Shown here in pieces: positions 1 to 8,683 of a DNA stretch of 64,000 bases (the first letter of the stretch is position 1; each line of letters begins with the position of its first letter). Below the pieces are notes generated by a model. That model did not search any database and was not told the DNA's origin. It saw nothing but the letters and a program-made list of their open reading frames with translations. The translations under genes and the position numbers were made by a program. The DNA comes from Chryseobacterium sp. VAUSW3 (GTDB lineage Bacteria; Bacteroidota; Bacteroidia; Flavobacteriales; Weeksellaceae), in contig NZ_NIUY01000002.1 in the NCBI RefSeq assembly GCF_002205795.1, positions 310,001 to 374,000 on the forward strand, in the 5' to 3' direction.

Positions 1-1329
1 GATGTCATGAACATCATCGAACTCGAAAAACCGAAAGGCGTGGTGGTGCAGTTCGGCGGACAAACCGCCATCAACCTTGCCAATAAACTGGCTGCTCACG
101 GCGTTCAGATCCTGGGAACTTCGCTGGAAGATTTAGACCGTGCAGAAAACCGAAATAAGTTTGAAGCAGCTTTGCAAGAACTTGGAATTCCTCAACCTTT
201 AGGAAAAACTTGTTTTACAAAAGAAGAGGCTTTGGTCATTGCTAACGAAATAGGTTTTCCGGTTTTGGTTCGTCCGAGTTATGTTTTGGGTGGAAGAGCC
301 ATGGAAATCGTGTACGACGAGAATGATCTGAACCACTATATGACCAATGCGGTGAAAGAAAACTCTGAACACCCAATTTTGATCGACCGTTATTTAACCG
401 GAAAAGAAGTCGAGGTTGATGCTATTTCTGACGGAGAAACTGTTGTGATACCGGGAATTATGGAGCACATCGAAAGAGCCGGAGTGCACTCCGGAGATTC
501 CATTGCAGTGTATCCGCCGCAGAATATCACCGCGAAACAGATCGATACCCTCGTGGATTATACCGAAAGACTCGCAAAAGGTCTTAATGTAATAGGACTG
601 ATGAACATTCAGTACGTACTTTCCGATGGCGAAGTATATGTGATCGAGGTGAATCCGAGATCTTCGAGAACGGTACCTTTCCTTTCCAAAATCACCGGAA
701 TCCCAATGGCGAATCTGGCTACTAAAGCGATTCTCGGCAAGAAACTGAAAGATTTAGGCTACAAAAACGGACTGGCACCTGAGCAGCCCGGTGTATTTGT
801 AAAAGTCCCCGTATTCTCCTTCTCGAAACTCACAAAAGTGGATACTTCCCTGGGCCCGGAAATGAAATCTACCGGCGAGGTGATGGGCAAAGATACAACG
901 CTAGAAAAAGCACTGTACAAAGGTTTTGTAGCAGCCGGACGTAAGATGCCGACCCACGGATCCATTCTCTTCACCGTAGCCGACAAGCACAAAGAAGAAG
1001 CCGCTGAAATGGCGCGACGTTTCCATGAAGTAGGTTTCAGAATATGGGCTACTGAAGGAACCGCAAGATATTTTGAAGACCATGGCATTCCGGTGAAAAT
1101 CGGTTACAAAATCGGCGAAGAAGACGTCAACCTTATCGACCTGATTCAGAAAGGAAAGGTGCAGTATGTGGTAAATACCACCACCAAGGGGAAACAGGAG
1201 GAAAGAGACGGCTTCCAGATCCGAAGGATGTCGGTAGAGAATGGTGTGCCGTGCCTCACCTCGATGGATACCGTAGAAGCCATTTTAAAAGTCATTGAAA
1301 GCATGAGTTTCAAGATGGAACAGATGTAA
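1..1329 (+). CDS. carB: Carbamoyl-phosphate synthase large subunit, C-terminal part (cut by window start)
   Basis: The reading frame is already open at base 1, so only about the last 442 codons of a roughly 1,070-residue enzyme are present. CarB makes carbamoyl phosphate from bicarbonate, ammonia delivered by CarA, and two ATP, feeding pyrimidine and arginine synthesis in the cytoplasm. The visible part covers the second ATP-grasp domain ([16 protein letters not shown], then [16 protein letters not shown]) and the C-terminal MGS-like allosteric domain ([11 protein letters not shown], then [15 protein letters not shown] and VNTTTKG). The gene ends in TAA and is followed at once by a strong terminator. 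A decayed copy of its last codons plus this terminator lies about 1.6 kb downstream. Identification is secure; the N-terminal half lies outside the window. Confidence 0.97.
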   Translation, partial: DVMNIIELEKPKGVVVQFGGQTAINLANKLAAHGVQILGTSLEDLDRAENRNKFEAALQELGIPQPLGKTCFTKEEALVIANEIGFPVLVRPSYVLGGRAMEIVYDENDLNHYMTNAVKENSEHPILIDRYLTGKEVEVDAISDGETVVIPGIMEHIERAGVHSGDSIAVYPPQNITAKQIDTLVDYTERLAKGLNVIGLMNIQYVLSDGEVYVIEVNPRSSRTVPFLSKITGIPMANLATKAILGKKLKDLGYKNGLAPEQPGVFVKVPVFSFSKLTKVDTSLGPEMKSTGEVMGKDTTLEKALYKGFVAAGRKMPTHGSILFTVADKHKEEAAEMARRFHEVGFRIWATEGTARYFEDHGIPVKIGYKIGEEDVNLIDLIQKGKVQYVVNTTTKGKQEERDGFQIRRMSVENGVPCLTSMDTVEAILKVIESMSFKMEQM

Positions 1330-1346
1330 TCAAGACCTAATTATAC

Positions 1347-1378
1347 AAAAACGCGTCCGGATTGGGCGCGTTTTTTGT
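1347..1378 (+). terminator. Rho-independent terminator of carB
   Basis: Stem AAAACGCG / CGCGTTTT around a short TCCGGATTGGG loop, followed by a T-run. It sits 18 bases after the carB stop codon. Confidence 0.9.
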
Positions 1379-1429
1379 TTGTAGGGAAGGGTTCTGATAT
1401 AGAATTTTTAATTCTTTAGAATACGGCTG

Positions 1430-1969
1430 TTATTCTACAATCAGTTTGCCGTTCATCATTGCGGCGTGTCCCGGGAATGAACAAATAAAATCATAAGTGC
1501 CTTTTTCAGGCGCCGTAAACTCAATCGTCACGCTTTCTCCGCCACCGATGGTTTTGGTATGTGCAATAACTTCGGGTAACAAACTTTCAGGAACTTCAAA
1601 ATCAGGCGCTTTTCCTTCCTGTACGGCTTTGGTGGCAAACGCGGTAACATCAGTACCTTGTTTCAGCAATACAAAATTATGCCCCATCGAAGATTTTGGC
1701 AGTTTCCCCACATGGTGTAAGGTAAGACGGATGAGTTTCCCTGCCGGAACTTTAATTTCGCTCTTATCGAATTTCATCGCGTCTTCAGCATTCAGGGCGA
1801 CTTCGATGGTATCCTGATCCTGTGCGGCGGCAGGTTGCTCTGCTGGGGTTACGGTTTCGGTTTCAGCAGTTGTACTTACCTGCTCTTCGGTTTTATTCTG
1901 TCCGCAGGCGACCATCATCATCCCTGCAATTGCTGTTACTGAGAGTTGTTTTAATTTTTTCATACTCAT
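1430..1969 (-). CDS. Azurin-type blue copper lipoprotein
   Basis: Cupredoxin likely to carry single electrons at the cell envelope. A signal sequence ends in the lipobox VAC with the lipidated Cys at residue 22. A Thr/Glu/Ala/Pro-rich linker (about 25-55) leads to an azurin domain (about 55-179). The type-1 copper ligands are all present: His97 in MGHN, then Cys163, His168 and Met171 in FICSFPGHAAMM. The segment VIAHTKTIGGGES also matches azurins. The start MSMKK is taken; the internal Met three codons on is equally possible. It is transcribed alone, convergent with carB and divergent from the SufR-like regulator. The partner (for example a cytochrome c peroxidase or oxidase) is not in the window. 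Confidence 0.88.
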   Translation of the reverse strand: MSMKKLKQLSVTAIAGMMMVACGQNKTEEQVSTTAETETVTPAEQPAAAQDQDTIEVALNAEDAMKFDKSEIKVPAGKLIRLTLHHVGKLPKSSMGHNFVLLKQGTDVTAFATKAVQEGKAPDFEVPESLLPEVIAHTKTIGGGESVTIEFTAPEKGTYDFICSFPGHAAMMNGKLIVE

Positions 1970-2122
1970 AAAAGTTTAAAAGTTTATATTTCTGATTAAT
2001 ATGCAGTTCAAAGATACCTTAAACAAGATAATAAAACAAGAAAAAACTTGTTTTAATACATAGGATTTTTATCATGTTTGTCAATTTTTTATTTGAATAG
2101 GTTATGGTTGCTTAAGATTGAT

Positions 2123-2130
2123 TATCTTTG
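2123..2130 (+). promoter_or_regulatory. Flavobacterial -7 element (TATCTTTG)
   Basis: TATCTTTG matches the TAnnTTTG consensus and lies 33 bases before the ATG at 2163. It overlaps any start codon proposed further upstream, which argues for the 2163 start. Confidence 0.65.
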
Positions 2131-2162
2131 CCCTTCATAATTTAACAAGTATTTTGAATGAA

Positions 2163-2780
2163 ATGAAGAAAAGTGTGACCGATCGTATTTTAATGATTTT
2201 AAAGGGGCGCGGCGAGATTTCTGTAGCAGTTTTGGCTATGGAACTGGGAATAACCAAAGAGGGTGCCCGGTTACATCTCCTGAAACTTACAGAAATGGAT
2301 TTGGTGAAAAGCATCCAGAAAAATGAAGGCGTAGGCAGGCCGGTTACTTATTATTCTTTATCTCAGAAAGGACTTTCAAAATTCCCCAATACCCATGCCA
2401 CGGTAACGGTAGAACTGCTGCGTTCTGTAAAAAAACTGTTGGGTGAAAATGCGGTAGATTTAATGATCAATGATCGTGAAAACCAGGTTTACCAACGGTA
2501 TGAACAGCAAATACAGCACAGCAAAACCATGGAAGAACGGCTGGAGCATCTCAGCAAGATACGTTCAGAAGAAGGGTATATGGCGGAATGGAAGGCCGAA
2601 AACGGGGAATACTTTTTTATAGAGAACCATTGCCCGATTGGTGCGGCTGCTGCAGAATGTCACGGGTTTTGCGATGCCGAATTATCAAATTTCAGAAAGT
2701 TGATTGGCACCGGATTTCAAATTGAAAGGGTACAGCATATTCGGTCCGGGGAACATCGCTGCATCTACAAAATTTCTTAA
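2163..2780 (+). CDS. SufR-like winged-helix transcriptional regulator (COG2345-type)
   Basis: DNA-binding regulator of about 205 residues. The N-terminal winged helix (about 5-70, with LGITKEGARLHLLKL and VGRPVTYYSL) resembles ArsR/DeoR-type repressors. The C-terminal half carries four cysteines, Cys157, Cys166, Cys170 (HCPI...CHGFC) and Cys200. This is the pattern used by SufR to bind a [4Fe-4S] cluster and regulate Fe-S assembly genes. The ATG at 2163 (MKKSVTDRIL) is chosen because a -7 promoter element lies just upstream, inside the longer open frame. No suf genes are adjacent, so targets are unknown. Iron-sulfur sensing is inferred from the cysteines. Confidence 0.8.
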   Translation: MKKSVTDRILMILKGRGEISVAVLAMELGITKEGARLHLLKLTEMDLVKSIQKNEGVGRPVTYYSLSQKGLSKFPNTHATVTVELLRSVKKLLGENAVDLMINDRENQVYQRYEQQIQHSKTMEERLEHLSKIRSEEGYMAEWKAENGEYFFIENHCPIGAAAAECHGFCDAELSNFRKLIGTGFQIERVQHIRSGEHRCIYKIS

Positions 2781-2796
2781 ATAACGGAACATTTAC

Positions 2797-2834
2797 AAAA
2801 CCTGTTAATCATTCTTTGTAACAGGTTTTTTTTA
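2797..2834 (+). terminator. Rho-independent terminator of the SufR-like gene
   Basis: Stem AAACCTGTTA / TAACAGGTTT with loop ATCATTCTTTG, followed by a run of eight T. Confidence 0.85.
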
Positions 2835-2933
2835 TGACCATAAAAGTGAATCCGGAAAAATTGAACCGGACATGAAAAAAGACTGGTCTGCTCAGGGTTT
2901 TCAAAAACCACTGTGAAAAACCTGTTTCGGTTC

Positions 2934-3020
2934 ATGAGTTTTAAAATGGAACAGAATTTAAATCAAGAGCTGTTTATAGAAAAACGCGTCCGCACTGGGC
3001 GCGTTGTTGGTTAGGAAGTT
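2934..3020 (+). pseudogene. Decayed duplicate of the carB 3' end and its terminator
   Basis: The segment starts ATGAGTTTTAAAATGGAACAG and reads MSFKMEQ, the same as the last residues of carB at 1303-1329. It then follows the carB downstream region: AATCAAGA..CT, TTATA, AAAACGCGTCCG and TGGGCGCGTT, ending at a GTT.GG..GGAAG block. Similarity to 1303-1390 is therefore collinear across codons, spacer and terminator, with scattered substitutions and a lost stop codon. It is probably a leftover of a duplication or of recombination around carB. Confidence 0.7.
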
Positions 3021-3316
3021 TGATAAAGTCCGCATGAAGTTCCGCAAATGATGCTTTGATATGTTTCAAAAAACCTTTTACACCATCGTGAAAATTTTTA
3101 TAATATTGTAATAAACATAGGGCGATGAAAAAAGAAGAACAAATGTCTGTAGAATACGACATGTTCCCACGCAGAAGCCCTGACAATAGTGTAACCGGAA
3201 ACTGTTAAAAAGGAATATACCGAATTCCTGAAACCGAGTTTAAAGAAAAATGAATAAATATTTGTTGAACCTGCGACAAGCTTTTAAAGATATGTTTTCG
3301 TTTACCGATAATTTTC
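3021..3316. other. Intergenic stretch without a recognised gene
   Basis: About 300 bases with no family match. A 27-codon frame starts at 3125 (MKKEEQMSVEYDMF) and ends in TAA, but has no recognisable homolog or signal. It may be decay debris next to the carB-tail copy. Confidence 0.4.
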
Positions 3317-3339
3317 TATCTTTAAAAAAAATTATAAGA

Positions 3340-3939
3340 ATGAAAAAACTATTGATTGCAGCTTTTATTTCCTCAACCTTGTTTACTTATGCTCAGCACA
3401 CGCTTCCGGCTGCCAGTCCGAGACAAACGGTGGAACAGCAGTTTTCTACCACTAAAATTTCAGTGGATTACGGAAGACCGGGTGTAAAAGGGCGGAAGAT
3501 TTTCGGTGATCTTGTACCCTATAATAAGGTGTGGAGAGCCGGTGCCAATGGCGCGACTAAAATTACCTTTGGTCAGGCAGTAAATTTCGGCGGAAAAACA
3601 GTGCCCGCAGGGTCTTACGGTTTGTTTGTAATTCCGGCAGAGAAGGAGTGGAAAGTCATCCTGAATAAAGATGCCCAGCAGTGGGGAGCTTACGCCTACG
3701 ACGAAAAACTTAATGTAACCGACATTACCGTGCCCGTACAGAAATTGTCGGAGAAGCAGGAGTGGTTCGGCATCGAACTTAATCCTGTGGACGATAATGC
3801 AGTGGATATGGTGGTGAAATGGGACCAGACCAAAGTGACCGTTCCCGTAAAAACTGCAAATCCTGAGACCGTTAACAAAGTGGTTGAAAAGCTGAAAGAA
3901 ATCCGCCAGATCGAACGTGACGCTGCGGCAAAGAAATAA
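3340..3939 (+). CDS. DUF2911 secreted protein
   Basis: About 199 residues. An N-terminal signal peptide (MKKLLIAAFISSTLFTYAQ) is followed by a DUF2911 domain: RQTVEQQFSTTKISVDYGRP, then KIFGDLVPYNKVWRAGANGA and PAGSYGLFVIP. DUF2911 proteins are common periplasmic or outer-membrane-associated proteins of Bacteroidetes with no established reaction. The ATG at 3340 is chosen because it starts the signal peptide and lies 15 bases after TATCTTTA (3317-3324), a -7-like element. The longer frame from 3250 would read through that promoter. The lipoprotein gene 13 bases downstream is probably cotranscribed. Confidence 0.88.
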   Translation: MKKLLIAAFISSTLFTYAQHTLPAASPRQTVEQQFSTTKISVDYGRPGVKGRKIFGDLVPYNKVWRAGANGATKITFGQAVNFGGKTVPAGSYGLFVIPAEKEWKVILNKDAQQWGAYAYDEKLNVTDITVPVQKLSEKQEWFGIELNPVDDNAVDMVVKWDQTKVTVPVKTANPETVNKVVEKLKEIRQIERDAAAKK

Positions 3940-3952
3940 TTAGTAAATAAAT

Positions 3953-4384
3953 ATGAAGAAAATTTTAAACTGGGGTTTGTTCGCTGTATTGATGACGATG
4001 TTCGCCATTTCATGTTCCACCCAGATGACAACATTAGAAAACGGAAAGAAAATCGATAACCGCTTGGTTGGCGTTTGGTCCGGCTCTGAAAAAGATCAGC
4101 AGATTGACGGCGTGTCGAAAAAATGGGATATGACACGGAATGGAGACGGTACTTTTATTTTAGACTTTGTTTTTACCCAAAACGGCAGAACCCAGGAAAC
4201 CCAGGAAACCGGAAACTGGTGGATCGAAGGAAATAAATTCTACGAATATCATGAAGAATCAGGGAAAACAGATGTGTATACCTATTCTGTGCTCAATGAA
4301 AACCAGATAAAATTCAAATCCCAAAGTATCAGTGTCGGAATGAACAACGACTCTTATGAGTTTACGGACACCCGCAGGAAATAA
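3953..4384 (+). CDS. Small lipoprotein, lipocalin-like
   Basis: About 143 residues. The signal peptide ends in lipobox AISC (Cys at residue 21), so the protein is probably anchored in a membrane facing the periplasm. The rest is a beta-rich domain with GVWSGSEKDQ at its start and repeated aromatic strands (GNWWIEGNKFYEYHEES), reminiscent of lipocalin-like DUF proteins of Bacteroidetes that read GTW...G.....F. No catalytic motif is visible. It follows the DUF2911 gene by 13 bases and is followed by a terminator, so the two form a short operon. Confidence 0.75.
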   Translation: MKKILNWGLFAVLMTMFAISCSTQMTTLENGKKIDNRLVGVWSGSEKDQQIDGVSKKWDMTRNGDGTFILDFVFTQNGRTQETQETGNWWIEGNKFYEYHEESGKTDVYTYSVLNENQIKFKSQSISVGMNNDSYEFTDTRRK

Positions 4385-4390
4385 ACTGAA

Positions 4391-4418
4391 TGTCTCAATC
4401 TTTTGAGACATTTTTTTA
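4391..4418 (+). terminator. Rho-independent terminator
   Basis: Stem TGTCTCAA / TTGAGACA with a TCTT-type loop and a run of seven T, directly after the lipoprotein gene. Confidence 0.88.
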
Positions 4419-4497
4419 TTAAGTACCAAAAAATACCTGTCAATTTTTCGGTTGTAAAGTTTTATATACCGACCTAAATTTGCTATAAATTTACAAA

Positions 4498-5541
4498 ATG
4501 GAACTTTCTAACGAAATAATGTATCAGGCTTCTGTTGACAAAAACCCCGAATTCCAAGGCGTTTTCTGGATGGGCGTGAAAACCACCGGGATTTTCTGCC
4601 GGCCTACCTGCACGGCACGCAAACCGAAGTTTGAAAATGTCGAGTTTTTCACCAATACCAAAGATGCAATCCTGAAAGGGTACAGGCCCTGCAAAGTCTG
4701 CAAACCCCTTGAGAATCCGGATGAAACGCCTGAAGGAATTCAGCATTTGCTGAATGAACTGGAGGCGGATCCTTCTCTGAAATTCAGGGATTACGATTTG
4801 GTGATAAGAGGTCTGGAGCCTGCAACCGTCCGCCGGTGGTTCATGAAGCACCATGGCATGACGTTTCATGCGTTCCAGCGGATGTTTAAGCTGAATTCAG
4901 CTTTTAAGAAACTGAATTTGGGCGGGAACGTGACCGACACAGCCTTCGAAAGCGGTTATGAGAGCCTGAGTGGTTTTAATGAAAGTTTTAAAAATATCTT
5001 TGGCGTTTCACCAAAGCAGTCGAAAAGTGAAAAAGTGGTGGATTTAAAAAGAATCGAAACACCACTCGGAACCATGATCGCCTGCGCTGATGAACACGGA
5101 ATCTGTATGCTTGAATTTTCTGACAGGAAAGCACTGCCCACGGAACTGAAAGAGATTTCGAAACATTTTAATGCCAACATCATTCAGGGTGAAAATCCGC
5201 ACTTCAAAACTTTAGAAAAAGAACTTGCTGAATATTTCGAAGGAACACGCAAGGATTTTACTGTTCCTCTATCACCCGTGGGGACTGATTTTCAGAAAAG
5301 TGTTTGGGAAGTGCTCCGTAAAATCCCCTACGGAACAACGAGAAGTTACCAGGAACAGGCGAATATTCTGGGTAATCCCAAAGCGGTGAGGGCCGTGGCA
5401 AATGCCAATGGTCTCAACAAAATTTCCATCATCATCCCTTGTCACAGAGTCATCGGCACCAACGGAACGCTCACCGGCTACGGCGGTGGAATCTGGCGCA
5501 AACAGAAACTGCTGGAGCTGGAAAAGTCGATTCTTTTTTAA
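4498..5541 (+). CDS. ada: Bifunctional Ada: methylphosphotriester/O6-methylguanine repair and transcriptional activator
   Basis: Suicide methyltransferase and regulator of the alkylation response, 347 residues as in the Ada family. Domains in order: zinc-binding phosphotriester domain (about 5-75) with Cys34, Cys38, Cys65 and Cys68; AraC-type helix-turn-helix (about 85-175, VRRWFMKHHGMTFHAFQRM); and the methyltransferase domain (about 185-345) with the acceptor Cys315 in IIPCHRVIG. Methyl transfer to the Zn-bound cysteine normally converts Ada into an activator of its own gene. It is a single transcription unit; no alkA or alkB gene is adjacent. Confidence 0.96.
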   Translation: MELSNEIMYQASVDKNPEFQGVFWMGVKTTGIFCRPTCTARKPKFENVEFFTNTKDAILKGYRPCKVCKPLENPDETPEGIQHLLNELEADPSLKFRDYDLVIRGLEPATVRRWFMKHHGMTFHAFQRMFKLNSAFKKLNLGGNVTDTAFESGYESLSGFNESFKNIFGVSPKQSKSEKVVDLKRIETPLGTMIACADEHGICMLEFSDRKALPTELKEISKHFNANIIQGENPHFKTLEKELAEYFEGTRKDFTVPLSPVGTDFQKSVWEVLRKIPYGTTRSYQEQANILGNPKAVRAVANANGLNKISIIIPCHRVIGTNGTLTGYGGGIWRKQKLLELEKSILF

Positions 5542-5601
5542 AGGTCACTTATTTTAACGGAAGGTAATAATTCTTAAAATTTTTATCTTTGAAGAAAAGC
5601 T

Positions 5602-6681
5602 ATGGAAAACTTTCTGCAACCCACTTTGGAAAATAGTGAAGTAAAATTGGTTCCTCTTGAAGAAGGTGATTTTGAACGGCTTTATAAGGTGGCTTCAGAT
5701 CCGGAAATCTGGGCACAGCATCCGAACAAAAACCGCTGGGAAAAGGAACCCTTCCGTAATTTCTTTGAAGGAGCGATGATGTCGGGCGGCGCATTTCTTA
5801 TTCTTGATAAAGAAAGTGGGGAAGTGGCCGGTAGTACACGGTTTTATGATCATAGTGAAGAGGAACGTTCAGTTTTTATAGGCTATACTTTTTACGGAAC
5901 GAAATTTTGGGGTTCCAAACTCAATCCTCAGGCCAAGAAATTGATGCTTGATTATATTTTCCAATATGTAGATTTGGTAAAATTTCATGTCGGGGCTGAA
6001 AACCGGCGCTCTCGCAAGGCCATGGAAAGACTGGGAGCAGAACTGAAAGGTGAAATTATAGTCGCTTACCACGGCGAACCGGACCGGAAAAATGTGGAAT
6101 ACTGGATTAACAAAAAAGCCTGGATTATGCAGAACACCACCCAATCTGTGGTACATCATCAGCAAACAATGAATTCAGAAATCAATTTCCGGAAGGCGAC
6201 ACCTGAAGATGCAGGGCAAATATGGCAGATTCTTCAGCAGGCCATTCGGCGGCGAAAAAATGACGGATCGCGGCAGTGGCAGGACGGCTATCCCAATCCC
6301 GAAACGGTGGAGCGCGATATTGCGCACGGAATCGGATATGTACTTACGGAGAACAATGCGGTTGTGGCGTATGCCGCGGTAATTTATAATGACGAACCTG
6401 CTTACGAAGCTATTGAAGGCAAGTGGCTTTCAGACGCTGATTTCAATGTGGTACACCGTGTTGCGGTGTCTGATGAGGCTGCCGGAAAAGGCTTTGCAAC
6501 GGAGATTTTCAGAAGGATTGAAGAATACTCCCGTCAGAACGGTGTTTTCAGTATAAAAGTCGATACGAATTTCGATAATGCGGCGATGCTTAGGATTCTT
6601 GAAAAGCTCGGATACACGTATTGCGGTGAAGTTTATTTCCGTGGTTCGGCGCGCAGGGCTTTTGAGAAAATTTTAAGGTGA
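5602..6681 (+). CDS. Tandem GNAT acetyltransferase (RimJ/RimL-like fused to a second GNAT)
   Basis: 359 residues with two GNAT domains. Residues 1-175 look like a RimJ/RimL-type acetyltransferase (VKLVPLEEGDFERLY, then HVGAENRRSRKAMERLGAELKG). Residues 190-359 look like a separate GNAT protein (INFRKATPEDAGQIWQILQQ, RVAVSDEAAGKGFATEIF and the acetyl-CoA-loop end NFDNAAMLRILEKLGY). The linker is low in complexity (MQNTTQSVVHHQQTMNSEI). Met190 (ATG at 6169) would be a natural start for the second protein. No stop codon separates the halves, so this is either a real fusion or two genes joined by loss of a stop. Substrates are unknown. Confidence 0.85.
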   Translation: MENFLQPTLENSEVKLVPLEEGDFERLYKVASDPEIWAQHPNKNRWEKEPFRNFFEGAMMSGGAFLILDKESGEVAGSTRFYDHSEEERSVFIGYTFYGTKFWGSKLNPQAKKLMLDYIFQYVDLVKFHVGAENRRSRKAMERLGAELKGEIIVAYHGEPDRKNVEYWINKKAWIMQNTTQSVVHHQQTMNSEINFRKATPEDAGQIWQILQQAIRRRKNDGSRQWQDGYPNPETVERDIAHGIGYVLTENNAVVAYAAVIYNDEPAYEAIEGKWLSDADFNVVHRVAVSDEAAGKGFATEIFRRIEEYSRQNGVFSIKVDTNFDNAAMLRILEKLGYTYCGEVYFRGSARRAFEKILR

Positions 6682-6759
6682 CATTCCCATTGCAGATCCG
6701 GTTTTTATATTTTAATGGAGCTGTTCAACAGATTTCTTTTATCTAAGATCTGGATAAAT

Positions 6760-6921
6760 TTATTTTGAAGCGCATTCCTGAAACATTTCGGCACCGAAAT
6801 AAAAGACAAAAAGCCATACAATTCCCTTGAGGGTAAAAAATATTAAACCGCCGATTCCGACACGCTTAAACCATAATTTAAATTTAGAACTTCCGTTATT
6901 TACAGGTTGCCGATTTTCCAT
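6760..6921 (-). CDS. Small single-span membrane protein
   Basis: 53 residues, starting MENRQPVNNGSSKFK, followed by a hydrophobic helix (about 22-44, GGLIFFTLKGIVWLFVFYFG). Short proteins of this type (polar N-terminus, WFKRVG, one helix) are frequent in Chryseobacterium-like genomes and are sometimes mislabelled as alanyl-tRNA synthetase. The start at 6921 is preferred over a longer frame to 6978 because the extra residues are unlike the family. No function is known. Confidence 0.6.
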   Translation of the reverse strand: MENRQPVNNGSSKFKLWFKRVGIGGLIFFTLKGIVWLFVFYFGAEMFQECASK

Positions 6922-7079
6922 ATTAACAATTTGAGCAAAAATAAGAATTTTCTTTGCCACCTGTTCAAAACATGGCAATGAGTTAAATCAGATTCATTGG
7001 TATTCCTGATTAAAATTGTTAAAAGTTTTTCAGATTTGGCTAAAAACCCTATCTTTAAAGGCAACTCAAATTAATATTT

Positions 7080-8630
7080 ATGTCCAGTAAAACCACCGAT
7101 TACGGTATTGAAAAATCACTTGAAAACTTAGGAATATCTCAGCAGAATAACGGCGTCTCTTCCGGCGGCAGCTACTTTGCCTCTGGGGATATGCTCGAAA
7201 GTTACTCTCCTACAGACGGAAAACTTATCGCAGAAATAAAAACCGCAAGTGCGGAAGATTATACCAAAGTCATCGAAACTGCGAAGGCTGCCTATAAGGA
7301 ATTCCGCATGATTCCGTCACCCAAAAGGGGCGAACTGGTACGTCAGTTTGGTCTTAAACTCCGTGAGTATAAGGATGATCTCGGAAAGTTGGTTTCTTAT
7401 GAAATGGGAAAATCTCTGCAGGAAGGTTTAGGCGAAGTTCAGGAAATGATCGATATCTGCGATTTCGCGGTTGGTTTATCTAGGCAGCTCCACGGTTACA
7501 CCATGCACAGCGAAAGACCGGGCCACCGAATGTACGAGCAGTATCACCCGCTGGGAATTGTCGGGATAATTTCCGCCTTCAACTTTCCGGTAGCAGTTTG
7601 GTCCTGGAATACAGCGCTTTCGTGGATGTGCGGGAACGTCACCGTGTGGAAGCCTTCAGAAAAAACACCGCTCTGCGCCATCGCCTGCCAGAATATTATT
7701 TCTGAAGTTTTAAAGGAAAATAACCTTCCGGAAGGAATTTCATCGATGATCGTAGGCGATCATAAAATTGGTGAACAGCTCGTAAATGATAAAAATATCG
7801 CCCTCGTTTCTTTTACAGGTTCTACGCGTGTAGGACGTATCGTTGGGAAGAATGTGGCAGAAAGATTCGGCAAATCAATCCTTGAATTGGGAGGTAACAA
7901 TGCCATCATCATTACCGAAAATGCCGATCTGGATATGTCGGTAATCGGGGCTGTTTTCGGTGCTGTGGGAACTGCCGGACAGCGATGCACATCTACAAGA
8001 CGTTTGATTATTCACGAATCGGTGTATGATGAAGTGAAAAACCGTTTGGTGAAAGCTTACGGACAGCTTAAAATCGGCAATCCACTTGATGAAAACAATC
8101 ATGTAGGACCGCTGATTGATAAAGATGCTGTTGCACAATATCTCAACTCCATTGAAAAATGTAAGAAAGAAGGCGGAACATTCGCGGTAGAAGGAGGGCT
8201 GTTGGAAGGCGAAGATTATAGCTCCGGCTGTTATGTAAAACCGTGCATCGCTGAAGTTGAAAATTCTTATGAAATCGTGCAGCACGAAACCTTCGCACCA
8301 ATTTTATACCTTATTAAATACAAAGCACTCGATGAAGCCATCGCTTTACAGAACGATGTTCCGCAGGGATTAAGTTCTGCAATCATGACGCAGAATCTCC
8401 GCGAAGCTGAACTTTTCCTTTCCCAGGCAGGATCCGACTGTGGAATTGCAAACGTAAACATCGGAACCTCCGGCGCTGAAATCGGCGGTGCTTTCGGTGG
8501 TGAAAAAGAAACAGGTGGCGGCCGCGAATCCGGTTCGGATGTATGGAAATATTACATGCGCCGCCAGACCAACACCATTAATTATACCACCAGTCTGCCG
8601 CTTGCACAGGGAATTAAGTTCGATCTTTAA
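7080..8630 (+). CDS. L-aminoadipate-semialdehyde / piperideine-6-carboxylate dehydrogenase (ALDH7-type)
   Basis: 516-residue NAD(P)-dependent aldehyde dehydrogenase. Catalytic Cys303 lies in GQRCTSTRR and the general base Glu269 in LELGGNNA. The GSTRVGR cofactor loop and the C-terminal GGAFGGEKETGGGRESGSD motif are typical of ALDH7A1/AmaB (antiquitin). It should oxidise alpha-aminoadipate semialdehyde, in equilibrium with piperideine-6-carboxylate, to L-2-aminoadipate. The lysine 6-transaminase gene that makes this substrate starts 53 bases downstream. This matches the lat-pcd pairing known from Flavobacterium lutescens and supports the role. Specificity is inferred from family and neighbour. 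Confidence 0.9.
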   Translation: MSSKTTDYGIEKSLENLGISQQNNGVSSGGSYFASGDMLESYSPTDGKLIAEIKTASAEDYTKVIETAKAAYKEFRMIPSPKRGELVRQFGLKLREYKDDLGKLVSYEMGKSLQEGLGEVQEMIDICDFAVGLSRQLHGYTMHSERPGHRMYEQYHPLGIVGIISAFNFPVAVWSWNTALSWMCGNVTVWKPSEKTPLCAIACQNIISEVLKENNLPEGISSMIVGDHKIGEQLVNDKNIALVSFTGSTRVGRIVGKNVAERFGKSILELGGNNAIIITENADLDMSVIGAVFGAVGTAGQRCTSTRRLIIHESVYDEVKNRLVKAYGQLKIGNPLDENNHVGPLIDKDAVAQYLNSIEKCKKEGGTFAVEGGLLEGEDYSSGCYVKPCIAEVENSYEIVQHETFAPILYLIKYKALDEAIALQNDVPQGLSSAIMTQNLREAELFLSQAGSDCGIANVNIGTSGAEIGGAFGGEKETGGGRESGSDVWKYYMRRQTNTINYTTSLPLAQGIKFDL

Positions 8631-8683
8631 AACCGACGCAATTTAAATTTTAACCTTAACCAACACTAAATCACAGTATTAAT

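Noticed and set aside
3125-3208. 27-codon frame MKKEEQMSVEYDMF
   Set aside because: Too short, no homolog or ribosome-binding signal that I recognise, and it lies next to decayed sequence.
3250-3339. Extended start for the DUF2911 protein
   Set aside because: It would read through the -7-like element TATCTTTA, and the signal peptide starts at 3340.
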